Under the pieces are notes generated by a model that saw nothing but the letters and a program-made list of their open reading frames with translations, ran no database searches and was not told where the DNA came from. From contig JAITDR010000162.1 in assembly GCA_031282465.1 (NCBI GenBank), positions 1 to 8,384 of the forward strand: a stretch of 8,384 bases of DNA, in the 5' to 3' direction. Made by a program: the position numbers and the translations under genes. Of the stretch, positions 1 through 6,861 are shown in pieces (position 1 is the stretch's first letter; the number at the start of each line of letters is the position of its first letter). The DNA is from Desulfovibrio sp. Its GTDB lineage: Bacteria > Desulfobacterota > Desulfovibrionia > Desulfovibrionales > Desulfovibrionaceae.

Positions 1-396
1 CGCAAAATCCAGAGCCTCAAGGACAAAGAAGAAGTCTACGGCAACCGCACCCGCGTCAAAGTCGTCAAAAACAAGGTCGCCCCGCCCTTCCGCACGGCCG
101 TTTTCGACATCCTCTACGGTACCGGCATCTCCCGTACAGGGGAAATTCTCGACCTCGGCGTCGAAGCCGGAATCGTGGAAAAAAGCGGTTCCTGGCTTTC
201 CTACGGCAAAGAACGTTTGGGACAGGGCAAGGAAAACGCCCGCCTCCTGCTGGAAGAAAACGACGAGCTGCGTCTTGAAATAGAACGCAAACTTATCGAA
301 CATCTGGGTATGAATCCCGAAACGCTGGCTCGCGTCGAAACCGAATTGGAAGACGAAAACGCCGACTATGCATCCGCTGCCGGCGTGGAAGCATGA
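1..396 (+). CDS. recA: RecA recombinase, C-terminal part (5' end outside window)
   Basis: This is the 3' end of recA: 131 residues in frame 1 are open from the first base to the TGA at 394-396. RecA forms ATP-dependent filaments on single-stranded DNA, drives homologous recombination and triggers LexA cleavage in the SOS response. The visible part begins after the ATPase core. It contains the conserved stretches [14 protein letters not shown] (residues 17-30 of the fragment), [20 protein letters not shown] (35-54) and the [14 protein letters not shown] segment of the C-terminal domain, and ends in the usual acidic tail ([10 protein letters not shown]). The Walker A and B motifs lie upstream of the window. 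alaS follows after only 15 bases with no recX between them, so the two are probably co-transcribed. No truncation or frameshift is visible. Identification is secure from the conserved block. Confidence 0.97.
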   Translation, partial: RKIQSLKDKEEVYGNRTRVKVVKNKVAPPFRTAVFDILYGTGISRTGEILDLGVEAGIVEKSGSWLSYGKERLGQGKENARLLLEENDELRLEIERKLIEHLGMNPETLARVETELEDENADYASAAGVEA

Positions 397-397
397 C

Positions 398-403
398 AAA
401 GGA
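398..403 (+). promoter_or_regulatory. Shine-Dalgarno site of alaS
   Basis: AAAGGA begins just after the recA stop codon and ends 8 bases before the ATG at 412. It supports that ATG as the alaS start and implies translation from a message shared with recA. Confidence 0.65.
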
Positions 404-411
404 CGTGCCGG

Positions 412-3066
412 ATGCTCACCGCCAACGCCATACGACGCCTTTTTCTCGACTTTTTCCGTGAGCGCGGGCATGTGGTCACCCGCTCTTCCTCCCTGGTTCC
501 CGGTGACGACCCCACGCTGCTCTTCACCAACGCGGGCATGGTGCAGTTCAAAAAAATCTTTCAGGGACTGGAAGCGGCGCCCTCTCCCCGCGCCGTTTCC
601 GCCCAGAAATGCCTGCGGGTGGGCGGCAAGCACAACGACTTGGAAAACGTGGGCAGAACGGCACGGCATCATACTTTCTTCGAAATGCTGGGCAATTTTT
701 CCTTCGGGGACTATTTCAAGGAAGAGGCCGTCAAGTTCTCCTGGGAACTGCTCGTCGGCAAACTGCAACTGCCGGTCGACAAACTGTACGTCACCGTGTT
801 CGAGGAGGACGACGACGCCGCGGCTATCTGGCTCCGCCGCAGTTCCATCCCCGAAGAACGCATTATCCGCATGGGCGAGAAGGACAATTTCTGGCGCATG
901 GGCGACAGCGGCCCCTGCGGCCCCTGCTCGGAAATCCTTATCGACCAGGGTGAACACATGCGCTGCGGCCCGGATTGCGGTATAGGCCGCTGCGATTGCG
1001 ACCGCTTTCTGGAAATCTGGAATCTGGTCTTCATGCAGTATAACGAAACCCCCGCGGGCAAACGCGAACCCCTGCCCCGCCCGAGCATCGACACCGGCAT
1101 GGGTCTGGAGCGCATAGCCGCCGTCTGCCAGGGCGTTTTTTCCAATTACGACACGGATATTTTCCGCAGCATCATCGACACGGCCTGTTCCCTCGCGGGC
1201 GTCACCTACAGCAAAAGCGCCCCGGACACGAACGACACCGACACCGCCCTGCGCGTCATCGCCGACCACAGCCGGGCCGTGGCCTTCATGGCCGCCGACG
1301 GCATCATGCCGTCCAACGAAGGACGAGGTTACGTGCTGCGCAGGCTGATCCGGCGGGCTTACCGCTTCGGCCGGCTGATCGGCATGCCGAAAACCTTCCT
1401 GCACAAAACCGCCGATGCCGCGGCCGACGCCATGGGCGAAGGCTTTCCGGAACTGCTCGAAGCGCGCGCCTTTACCTCCCGCATGATCAAGGAAGAGGAG
1501 GAGCGCTTTGAAAAGACCCTGGACAAAGGTCTTGCGCTGCTTGAGGACGAGATGGCGAGCCTCGAAGAACACGCCGAAACGCGCATTCCCGGCACAACGG
1601 CTTTCAAGCTGTACGACACTTACGGCTTTCCCTTGGACATCATCAACGACGTGAGCGAAAAACGCGGCATATCCGTTGATGAGGAAGGCTTCCGCGCCGC
1701 CATGGCAGAGCAGAAAAAACGGGCCAAGGCCGCCCGGAAAGGCGCCGGCACGGCGGACACGAACTGGGTCTTCGCCGCCCTGGCCGACGAAGGTCTGCAT
1801 TCCCGTTTCACGGGCTATGAAAGTCTGCGGGCGGAAGGGCGGATTATCGCCCTGCTGGGCGCGGACGGCGAGCGTCTGGAACGCGCCGCCGCCGGGGACG
1901 GCGACTGTTTCTGCGTAACCGGCGTCACCTCCTTTTACGCCGCCTCGGGCGGCCAATGCGGCGATATCGGCACCCTGCGCACCCTGTCGGGTGAGGCGGC
2001 GGTGATCGACACGCTCAAAGCCTCGTCGGATTTGACCGTACACCGCATCCGCGTGCGCTCCGGCGAAGTGCTTGCGGATGCCGCCGCCGAACTGTTCGTT
2101 GACGCGGACGCGCGTATGGATGCCGCCCGCAACCATACCTGCACCCACCTGCTGCATGCCGCCCTGCGCCGGACCCTCGGCGACCACGCCCGCCAGTCCG
2201 GGTCTATGGTGGACAGAGAACGCCTGCGCTTCGACTTCAACCACCCCGGCGCCCTGAGCGCCGCGGAACTGGCCGATGTCGAACACGCCGTCAACGCCGC
2301 CGTCATGGCCGATCTTCCGGTCACTGTCCGGCAATGCTCCTACCGGGAAGCCCTTGCCGACGGCGCCGTGGCCCTCTTCGGAGAAAAATACGGCGAAAGC
2401 GTGCGCGTCGTCGACATAAGCGGCGTGTCTACGGAACTTTGCGGCGGTACGCACCTGACGCGCACCGGACAGGCCGGCCTTTTTTCCCTTGTATCCGAAG
2501 CCGGAGTCGCCGCCGGGATCCGGCGCATAGAAGCAATCTGCGGCAGAAACGCCCTGGCCCTGCACCGGGCGCAACGAACGGAGCTGCATGAAGCCGGAAA
2601 CCTGATGAAAAGCAGGACCGGCGAATTGCCGCAACGCATCCGCTCCATGCAGGAGGAAATAAAAGTGCTGCGCAGGGACCTGGAAAAAGCCGGAGCCAGG
2701 GCCGCCGCCTATGCAGGCAACAACCTTATGTCCCAGGTGGAAGACCTCGGACACGTCAAACTGCTCACCTACCGCAGTTCCTCGCCGAACGTCAAAATCC
2801 TGCGCGAACTCATGGACGACCTGCGTTCCAAACTGCCGTCGGGCGTCATCTGCCTGACGGCCGAAGAAGAAGGCGGCAAAACGCATATGCTGCTTGCCGT
2901 GTCTCGCGACCTGCACGCCCGCTGGACGGCGCCGGCCCTGATCAAGGAAGCGGCTGCCGCTATCGGCGGCTCCGGCGGCGGCCGGCCGGACCTCGCTCAG
3001 GCCGGCGGCAACAACCCCAAAGGCATTCCTGAAGCCTTCGCCGTCCTGAGAAGCGCGCTCCGCTGA
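412..3066 (+). CDS. alaS: Alanine--tRNA ligase (AlaRS)
   Basis: Cytoplasmic class II aminoacyl-tRNA synthetase that charges tRNA-Ala with alanine and hydrolyses mischarged Ser/Gly-tRNA-Ala. The 884 residues match the usual bacterial length. Domains in order: catalytic core (about 1-250) with [13 protein letters not shown] (38-50) and [17 protein letters not shown] (86-102); a cysteine-bearing insert before [10 protein letters not shown] (C185, C189, C194, C196), which is common in bacterial AlaRS; tRNA-recognition region (about 250-460); editing domain with the zinc-site motifs HTCTH (575-579) and CGGTH (677-681); a coiled-coil linker (about 735-765); and the C-Ala domain with the glycine-rich [15 protein letters not shown] (852-866). 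All signature motifs are intact. The ATG at 412 has a good ribosome site and gives the normal N-terminus. It sits 15 bases after recA and 32 bases before the hydrogenase-like gene, so it could carry transcription into that cassette. Confidence 0.97.
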   Translation: MLTANAIRRLFLDFFRERGHVVTRSSSLVPGDDPTLLFTNAGMVQFKKIFQGLEAAPSPRAVSAQKCLRVGGKHNDLENVGRTARHHTFFEMLGNFSFGDYFKEEAVKFSWELLVGKLQLPVDKLYVTVFEEDDDAAAIWLRRSSIPEERIIRMGEKDNFWRMGDSGPCGPCSEILIDQGEHMRCGPDCGIGRCDCDRFLEIWNLVFMQYNETPAGKREPLPRPSIDTGMGLERIAAVCQGVFSNYDTDIFRSIIDTACSLAGVTYSKSAPDTNDTDTALRVIADHSRAVAFMAADGIMPSNEGRGYVLRRLIRRAYRFGRLIGMPKTFLHKTADAAADAMGEGFPELLEARAFTSRMIKEEEERFEKTLDKGLALLEDEMASLEEHAETRIPGTTAFKLYDTYGFPLDIINDVSEKRGISVDEEGFRAAMAEQKKRAKAARKGAGTADTNWVFAALADEGLHSRFTGYESLRAEGRIIALLGADGERLERAAAGDGDCFCVTGVTSFYAASGGQCGDIGTLRTLSGEAAVIDTLKASSDLTVHRIRVRSGEVLADAAAELFVDADARMDAARNHTCTHLLHAALRRTLGDHARQSGSMVDRERLRFDFNHPGALSAAELADVEHAVNAAVMADLPVTVRQCSYREALADGAVALFGEKYGESVRVVDISGVSTELCGGTHLTRTGQAGLFSLVSEAGVAAGIRRIEAICGRNALALHRAQRTELHEAGNLMKSRTGELPQRIRSMQEEIKVLRRDLEKAGARAAAYAGNNLMSQVEDLGHVKLLTYRSSSPNVKILRELMDDLRSKLPSGVICLTAEEEGGKTHMLLAVSRDLHARWTAPALIKEAAAAIGGSGGGRPDLAQAGGNNPKGIPEAFAVLRSALR

Positions 3067-3098
3067 ACATTGCCCGCGCCGCATGAGATCCGCCGATA

Positions 3099-4832
3099 AT
3101 GGACACGCATTCCCCGGTGTATACGCTGAAAAACGAATGCCACGACTGCTACAAATGCCTTCGGGAATGCTACGTAAAAGCAATACGGATAAAAGACGGA
3201 CGCGCCTCCGTCGTGAGCGGCAAATGCCTGTCCTGCGGGCAGTGCGTGAGGGCCTGTCCGTCCAGTGCAAAACGTATCCGCTATGACATCGACCGGGTAA
3301 AAACCCTTCTCGGCGGACGCAAAACAGTATTCGCATCACTTGCACCCAGTTGGTCGGGCGTTTTTGACCATTCCGCCGCGGGCATGACCGCGCTGCTGAA
3401 AAAAGCAGGCTTTGCCGGCGTCAGCGAAACAGCGCTCGGTGCTCAGGAAGTTTCCACAGCAACTGCCGCATTTATCGCAAAGAACGACAATTCGCCGTTT
3501 ATTTCCAGTGCCTGCCCGGTCATTGTCGACCATGTGCGCCTCTATGCCCCGCAGTTCGTCGAACATATCGTGCCGCTCGCCTCTCCGGCGCTGACCCACG
3601 CGAAAATGCTGAAAGAGCATTACGGACAGGATATCGGCGTTGTGTTTATCGGCCCCTGCGTCGCAAAAAAAATCGAAGCGCACCGGCATCCGGAATTGCT
3701 GGATGTCGCTTTGACTTTTGAAGAACTACACTATTGGCTGAAACAAGAATTCATCAATATCTATGATCGTCAAATTTCTGTAACGGAAGATGACACATTT
3801 CTTCCGACAACTTCTTATGAAGGAGCGTTGTATCCTCTTGAAGGTGGAATGAATGAAACACTTAAAAGAATCGGCATAGAAGATAATATCAATCTGCTGA
3901 CTATCAGTTCACTTGAAATGTTTGATACTGCACTACAGTCTTTTAAACCGCAAAATAGTTCAGAAAAAATATTTATAGAAGCTCTGGCATGCAAAGGCGG
4001 CTGTATAAACGGCCCGGGAATTTTTACTAAAAAAGCATCAATTAATATCGCTTCCGACATTTTGCAGAAAGTACATAAAAGAGTCGACATTCCGCACAAT
4101 GCGCAAACAGTCGTCGTAGAAGCGTATAAGGCTGAGCCTGTCCCAAGCCCGGAATATTCCCTGGAGGAAATATTTCGGACATTGCAGCGGATCGGCAAAT
4201 ACAGCGAAAATGATGAACTGAACTGCGGCGGTTGCGGCTATCCCTCATGCAGAGATCTGGCGAAAGCCCTGCTTTCCGGCGAAGCCGAAACATCCATGTG
4301 TGTTTCCCACATGCGGAAAATCGCCATGAAAAAGGCCGATGCCATGCTGCGGTGCATGCCTTCCGCGAGCGTCATAGCGGACAGTGAACTCACCGTCCTT
4401 GAAGCGAACGACGCCTTTATGCGCATGTTTTGCGGCGACAACTATGAATTTTTCGCTTCGCGGCAGGACGGTCTGAAAGGCACGGCCCTGGACCGGGTAC
4501 TGGCTTTTCCGGATGTCATCATGGCGGCGCTGCAAACGGGGCGGGATGTCCACAAGGAACATTACCCGGTCAACGGCAAGCTCTACGATATATCGGCATT
4601 CACCATTGAGGCGAATGCCCTTGTCGGCGCCATCATCACAGATGTGACGGAGTCGGTGATGAACAGAGAAAAAATAGCGCAAAAAGCACGTGAAGTTATT
4701 TCAAAGAATGTCGCTATTGTCCAGGATATCGCCTGCCTGCTCGGCGAACACATGGTTGAAACCGAAACGCTCTTGAATTCCATAGCGCAGGATTACGGTA
4801 CACGCGCAGGGAAAGACAGGAATGTTCATTGA
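3099..4832 (+). CDS. PAS-linked [FeFe]-hydrogenase-like sensor (HydS/group C type)
   Basis: A 577-residue soluble iron-sulfur protein without signal peptide or membrane segment. Visible domains: two ferredoxin-type 4Fe-4S motifs (C14-C17-C20-C24 and C43-C46-C49-C53); an [FeFe]-hydrogenase H-cluster domain (about 75-345); a four-cysteine Fe-S domain (C376, C379, C384, C401); a PAS domain (about 412-518); and a C-terminal amphipathic helix (about 522-565). The four H-cluster ligands can be assigned: C139 in L1 (SSACP), C187 in L2 (GPCVAKK), C298 and C302 in L3 (EALACKGGC). The L1 cysteine that relays protons in catalytic enzymes is alanine (A138), and the L2 methionine is glycine (G185), features reported for sensory hydrogenases such as Thermotoga HydS. 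There is no kinase or DNA-binding domain, so output probably passes through the phosphatase encoded next. Start ATG 3099 has only a weak upstream GAGAT; homology at the first CxxCxxC motif supports it. The middle third is AT-rich. Sensor role is inferred; a slow catalytic role is not excluded. Confidence 0.88.
   Translation: MDTHSPVYTLKNECHDCYKCLRECYVKAIRIKDGRASVVSGKCLSCGQCVRACPSSAKRIRYDIDRVKTLLGGRKTVFASLAPSWSGVFDHSAAGMTALLKKAGFAGVSETALGAQEVSTATAAFIAKNDNSPFISSACPVIVDHVRLYAPQFVEHIVPLASPALTHAKMLKEHYGQDIGVVFIGPCVAKKIEAHRHPELLDVALTFEELHYWLKQEFINIYDRQISVTEDDTFLPTTSYEGALYPLEGGMNETLKRIGIEDNINLLTISSLEMFDTALQSFKPQNSSEKIFIEALACKGGCINGPGIFTKKASINIASDILQKVHKRVDIPHNAQTVVVEAYKAEPVPSPEYSLEEIFRTLQRIGKYSENDELNCGGCGYPSCRDLAKALLSGEAETSMCVSHMRKIAMKKADAMLRCMPSASVIADSELTVLEANDAFMRMFCGDNYEFFASRQDGLKGTALDRVLAFPDVIMAALQTGRDVHKEHYPVNGKLYDISAFTIEANALVGAIITDVTESVMNREKIAQKAREVISKNVAIVQDIACLLGEHMVETETLLNSIAQDYGTRAGKDRNVH
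3705..4100. other. AT-rich island inside the hydrogenase-like gene
   Basis: A hand count gives 127 G/C in 360 bases (about 35%) for 3721-4080, against 34 of 60 (57%) in the line at 3301-3360, and clearly GC-rich sequence again from about 4140. Codons shift accordingly to A/T endings (GAA, AAA, ATA, TTT, ACT), while the reading frame stays open and the protein remains family-like. The island covers residues about 203-334, between motif L2 and just past L3. Edges are approximate. It could be a recombined segment from an AT-richer homologue or simply unameliorated acquired DNA. Confidence 0.7.
4808..4812 (+). promoter_or_regulatory. Shine-Dalgarno site of the SpoIIE-type phosphatase gene
   Basis: AGGGA lies inside the end of the hydrogenase-like gene, 9 bases before the ATG at 4822. 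It supports this start, which makes the two coding regions overlap by 11 bases and points to coupled translation. Confidence 0.6.
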
Positions 4833-5976
4833 TATTGATTCCGCGCAATATAAAAAATACAGTCAAAATGCCTATGGAGATTATTTTCTTTCCAGGCGGA
4901 CTGCGGAAAGGGTAATTGCCGTACTTTCCGATGGTCTCGGCAGCGGCATCAAAGCCAATATCCTGTCGTGCATGACGGCGGTGATGTTGCTGAAGTTTAT
5001 CGAGCGCGGCGCGGATATTCACAATGCCTGCGAAATCGTGATGAATTCGCTTCCGATATGCAAGGTCAGAAAAATCAGTTATGCGACGTTTTCCGCGATA
5101 GATTGCAATGAAGACGGCAAAGCCGACATCGTCGAGGAAGGCAATCCCCAATTTCTGTGGATTCGCGACGGCGCGGTGCTGGACCCGGCGTGCAGGGTAC
5201 TCGCGTCCGTTGCCTTTCCCGACAGAAAAATGCACATATACGGCATACAGCTTGCCCTTGGGGACAGGCTGATTTTTTGTTCCGACGGCGTAACCCAGGC
5301 GGGGCTCGGCTCGCCTGCCGCGAAATTCGGCTTGGGACGCAGGGGATTGATTGACTGTGTGCTGGGGAAGCTGAAGGAGGAGCCCGCTATATCAAGCCAC
5401 GCATTGTCCCGATATATTGCGGAGTTCGCCGAAAACGCGGAAGTCAATCACAGAGCGCTGGACGACATTTCCGCCGTCGCCGTGTATTGCCGGGAACCGC
5501 GGGAAACACTGGTCTTCACCGGCCCGCCCTATCATGAGGACAAAGATGCGCTGTATGCGGCATCTTTCATAAACTTCAAGGGCAAAAAAGCGGTCTGCGG
5601 AGGCACGACGGCCAATATCCTGTCGCGTGAGTTGAGGATACCCGTTGAGACCCGCATCTCTCTGTCTTCCGGCTCTGTCCCGCCCGCTTCCCGCATGGCC
5701 GGGGTAGATTTGGTGACGGAAGGCATCCTTACCTTGACCCGCACCGGCGAATACCTGGAACACAGGGAAACGACAGTTGACGATGCTGCCGGACAGTTGG
5801 TCAGGTTTCTGCTGGCCGGCGACTGCATCCATTTTATGGTCGGCGCAAAACTCAACCAGATACACTATGATCCGAATCTTCCTGTAGAAATCGAGATTCG
5901 CAAAAATGTCGTCAAAAAAATCGCCAAACTTCTCGAAGAAAAATATGTAAAAAAAGTTACGGTAAAATATATATAA
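4822..5976 (+). CDS. SpoIIE/PP2C-family serine/threonine protein phosphatase
   Basis: A 384-residue soluble protein. The N-terminal half (about 1-225) is a SpoIIE-like PP2C domain, a metal-dependent (Mn/Mg) phosphoserine/threonine phosphatase. Metal-binding aspartates are visible in GD (D20), SDGLGSG (D37), SDG (D155) and DDIS (D214-D215). The C-terminal half (about 228-384) is a separate conserved-looking region with CGGTTANILSREL (259-271), GVDLVTEGILTL (294-305) and a segment around GAKLNQ/DPNLPVEIEIR (341-360). I recall this region from phosphatases next to [FeFe]-hydrogenase sensors, but I know no function for it. The ATG at 4822 overlaps the upstream gene by 11 bases and has a ribosome site. 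The pairing suggests that the redox or H2 state read by the upstream sensor controls this phosphatase. In sporulating bacteria SpoIIE proteins dephosphorylate anti-sigma-factor antagonists; no such partner is present here, so the substrate is unknown. Confidence 0.9.
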   Translation: MFIDIDSAQYKKYSQNAYGDYFLSRRTAERVIAVLSDGLGSGIKANILSCMTAVMLLKFIERGADIHNACEIVMNSLPICKVRKISYATFSAIDCNEDGKADIVEEGNPQFLWIRDGAVLDPACRVLASVAFPDRKMHIYGIQLALGDRLIFCSDGVTQAGLGSPAAKFGLGRRGLIDCVLGKLKEEPAISSHALSRYIAEFAENAEVNHRALDDISAVAVYCREPRETLVFTGPPYHEDKDALYAASFINFKGKKAVCGGTTANILSRELRIPVETRISLSSGSVPPASRMAGVDLVTEGILTLTRTGEYLEHRETTVDDAAGQLVRFLLAGDCIHFMVGAKLNQIHYDPNLPVEIEIRKNVVKKIAKLLEEKYVKKVTVKYI

Positions 5977-6000
5977 TTCTTATCCGGTATACTCTACTGC

Positions 6001-6006
6001 AGGGAG
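6001..6006 (+). promoter_or_regulatory. Shine-Dalgarno site of the [2Fe-2S] ferredoxin gene
   Basis: AGGGAG ends 8 bases before the ATG at 6015. It is the strongest ribosome site in the cassette, so the small third gene may be translated well and independently of the phosphatase. Confidence 0.7.
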
Positions 6007-6014
6007 AAAGACAA

Positions 6015-6314
6015 ATGGCCGAGTGTGCGTTGTCGAATGCCGATGCTGATGCCGTTCGTGCAATCAGCTTGATGATTTGTATGGGAACATGCTGTTATGT
6101 CAAGGGTGCATCGGCGCATCTTGATGATCTTGTACATGTTGTTCAGCAAAAATACGGTGACGCGGTACACATTTCAGCCGGAACCTGTCTCGGGCAATGT
6201 CTGCTTGAAAACAACGAGCCGCCCTATGCTAAAGTGGATGATGAAATTATCCCGCGCGCAACAATTAAAAAAATTTTAGGATGTATAGACGGAAAGATCT
6301 CCGGAGTCGGGTGA
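6015..6314 (+). CDS. Thioredoxin-fold [2Fe-2S] ferredoxin, NuoE/HydC-like
   Basis: A 99-residue cytoplasmic protein with the cysteine pattern of the thioredoxin-like [2Fe-2S] family: C22-x4-C27 (ICMGTCCYVKGA) and C58-x3-C62 (GTCLGQC). An extra C26 sits next to a presumed ligand. The spacing matches the 24 kDa subunit of complex I (NuoE) and the HydC subunit of NAD-linked [FeFe] hydrogenases. It lacks the N-terminal helical bundle of full-length NuoE (about 160 residues), so it is a stand-alone ferredoxin domain. It starts 38 bases after the phosphatase gene with a strong ribosome site, so it is most likely the third member of the same operon. A likely role is electron exchange with the hydrogenase-like sensor, either feeding or draining its Fe-S chain; this is inferred from context. 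No NuoF-like flavoprotein partner is present. Confidence 0.9.
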   Translation: MAECALSNADADAVRAISLMICMGTCCYVKGASAHLDDLVHVVQQKYGDAVHISAGTCLGQCLLENNEPPYAKVDDEIIPRATIKKILGCIDGKISGVG

Positions 6315-6367
6315 GAATCTGCGCTTGACTGCACAATTATGCGAAGGAACGGACAAACGGGTCGCGT

Positions 6368-6844
6368 TCACCAGAGCCGGCTGAGACGGTCCTGTCTCTC
6401 CGGGGAAAGTTCGCGGTCAAGATGTTCCACGCGCACGGTAATAGCCGTGCCTCCTCTGGCGTTGAAGCGTCCTTCCACGGTCATACGTCGAGGTTTAAGC
6501 AGCAAAATCAGATCGTCCGCTATCCTGTTGGTCAACTCCTCCATAAACGCCGCGCTGTTGCGGAAAGCCGTCATGTACAGCTTGAAGGACTTGGACTCGA
6601 CGCACCGGGTGTCGGGCACGTAGGTCACGCGGATCGCGCCGTAATCGGGCTGACCGGTGACGGGGCACAGGGAGGTGAATTCCGGATACTCAAATACGAC
6701 GACGTAATCCCTTTCGGGATTTCTGTTGGGAAAGGCTTCCGGAATCGCCGCGTCCGGACTGTCGAAGCGCGGGGGCGTCCGCGCGCCGAGTTTGCTCAGT
6801 CCGTAGGTTTCCGCCGCCTCGTTTGTTGTTGTCTGGATGCTCAC
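6368..6844 (-). CDS. queF: NADPH-dependent 7-cyano-7-deazaguanine (preQ0) reductase, short form
   Basis: QueF reduces the nitrile of preQ0 to the amine of preQ1 with two NADPH, a cytoplasmic step of queuosine tRNA modification. The protein has the one-domain (YkvM/B. subtilis-like) length of 158 residues. The nucleophilic cysteine lies in SLCPVTGQPDYG (C60) with the conserved aspartate D67, followed by the family signature ESKSFKLY (83-90), then FRN (94-96), ending in FNARGGTAITV. At the position after FRN where the B. subtilis enzyme has His-Glu, this one has Met101-Glu102, so the glutamate is kept and the histidine is not. The start is uncertain: GTG 6844 best matches the family N-terminus; GTG 6865 would overlap the upstream stop as GTGA, giving 165 residues; TTG 6883 is also open. 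None has a strong ribosome site. It is the last gene of the leftward cluster. Confidence 0.95.
   Translation of the reverse strand: MSIQTTTNEAAETYGLSKLGARTPPRFDSPDAAIPEAFPNRNPERDYVVVFEYPEFTSLCPVTGQPDYGAIRVTYVPDTRCVESKSFKLYMTAFRNSAAFMEELTNRIADDLILLLKPRRMTVEGRFNARGGTAITVRVEHLDRELSPERQDRLSRLW
6377..6403. repeat. Small inverted repeat at the 3' end of queF
   Basis: CCGG (6377-6380) and GAGAC (6383-6387) can pair with GTCTC (6394-6398) and CCGG (6400-6403) around a six-base loop, with a two-base to one-base internal mismatch. It lies inside the last codons of queF, near the convergent junction with the ferredoxin gene. No T-tract follows on either strand, so it is not an intrinsic terminator of the usual form. 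It may protect 3' ends or be chance. Confidence 0.3.
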
Positions 6845-6861
6845 GACGCAACGCTTTCGGT

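Noticed and set aside
711..1145. Long antisense frame within alaS
   Set aside because: Typical GC-rich antisense shadow; the + strand frame carries all AlaRS motifs.
3083..3286. Short open frame starting at ATG 3083
   Set aside because: It overlaps the hydrogenase-like gene in another frame, is Arg-rich and has no family resemblance.
3099..4832. Reading the hydrogenase-like gene as a catalytic H2-evolving enzyme
   Set aside because: The alanine in place of the relay cysteine, the PAS domain and the neighbouring phosphatase fit a sensor better, although the retained H-cluster ligands mean catalysis cannot be excluded from sequence alone.
5988..5993. TATACT, a good -10 hexamer before the ferredoxin gene
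   Set aside because: No acceptable -35 hexamer sits 16-18 bases upstream; the stretch before it is simply the AT-rich end of the phosphatase gene. An internal promoter cannot be supported.
6327..6345. TTGACT-like -35 followed by ACAATTATGCG after the ferredoxin gene
   Set aside because: No -10 at suitable distance and no gene on the + strand downstream; long + strand open frames across 6422-7264 are shadows of queF and the aminotransferase.
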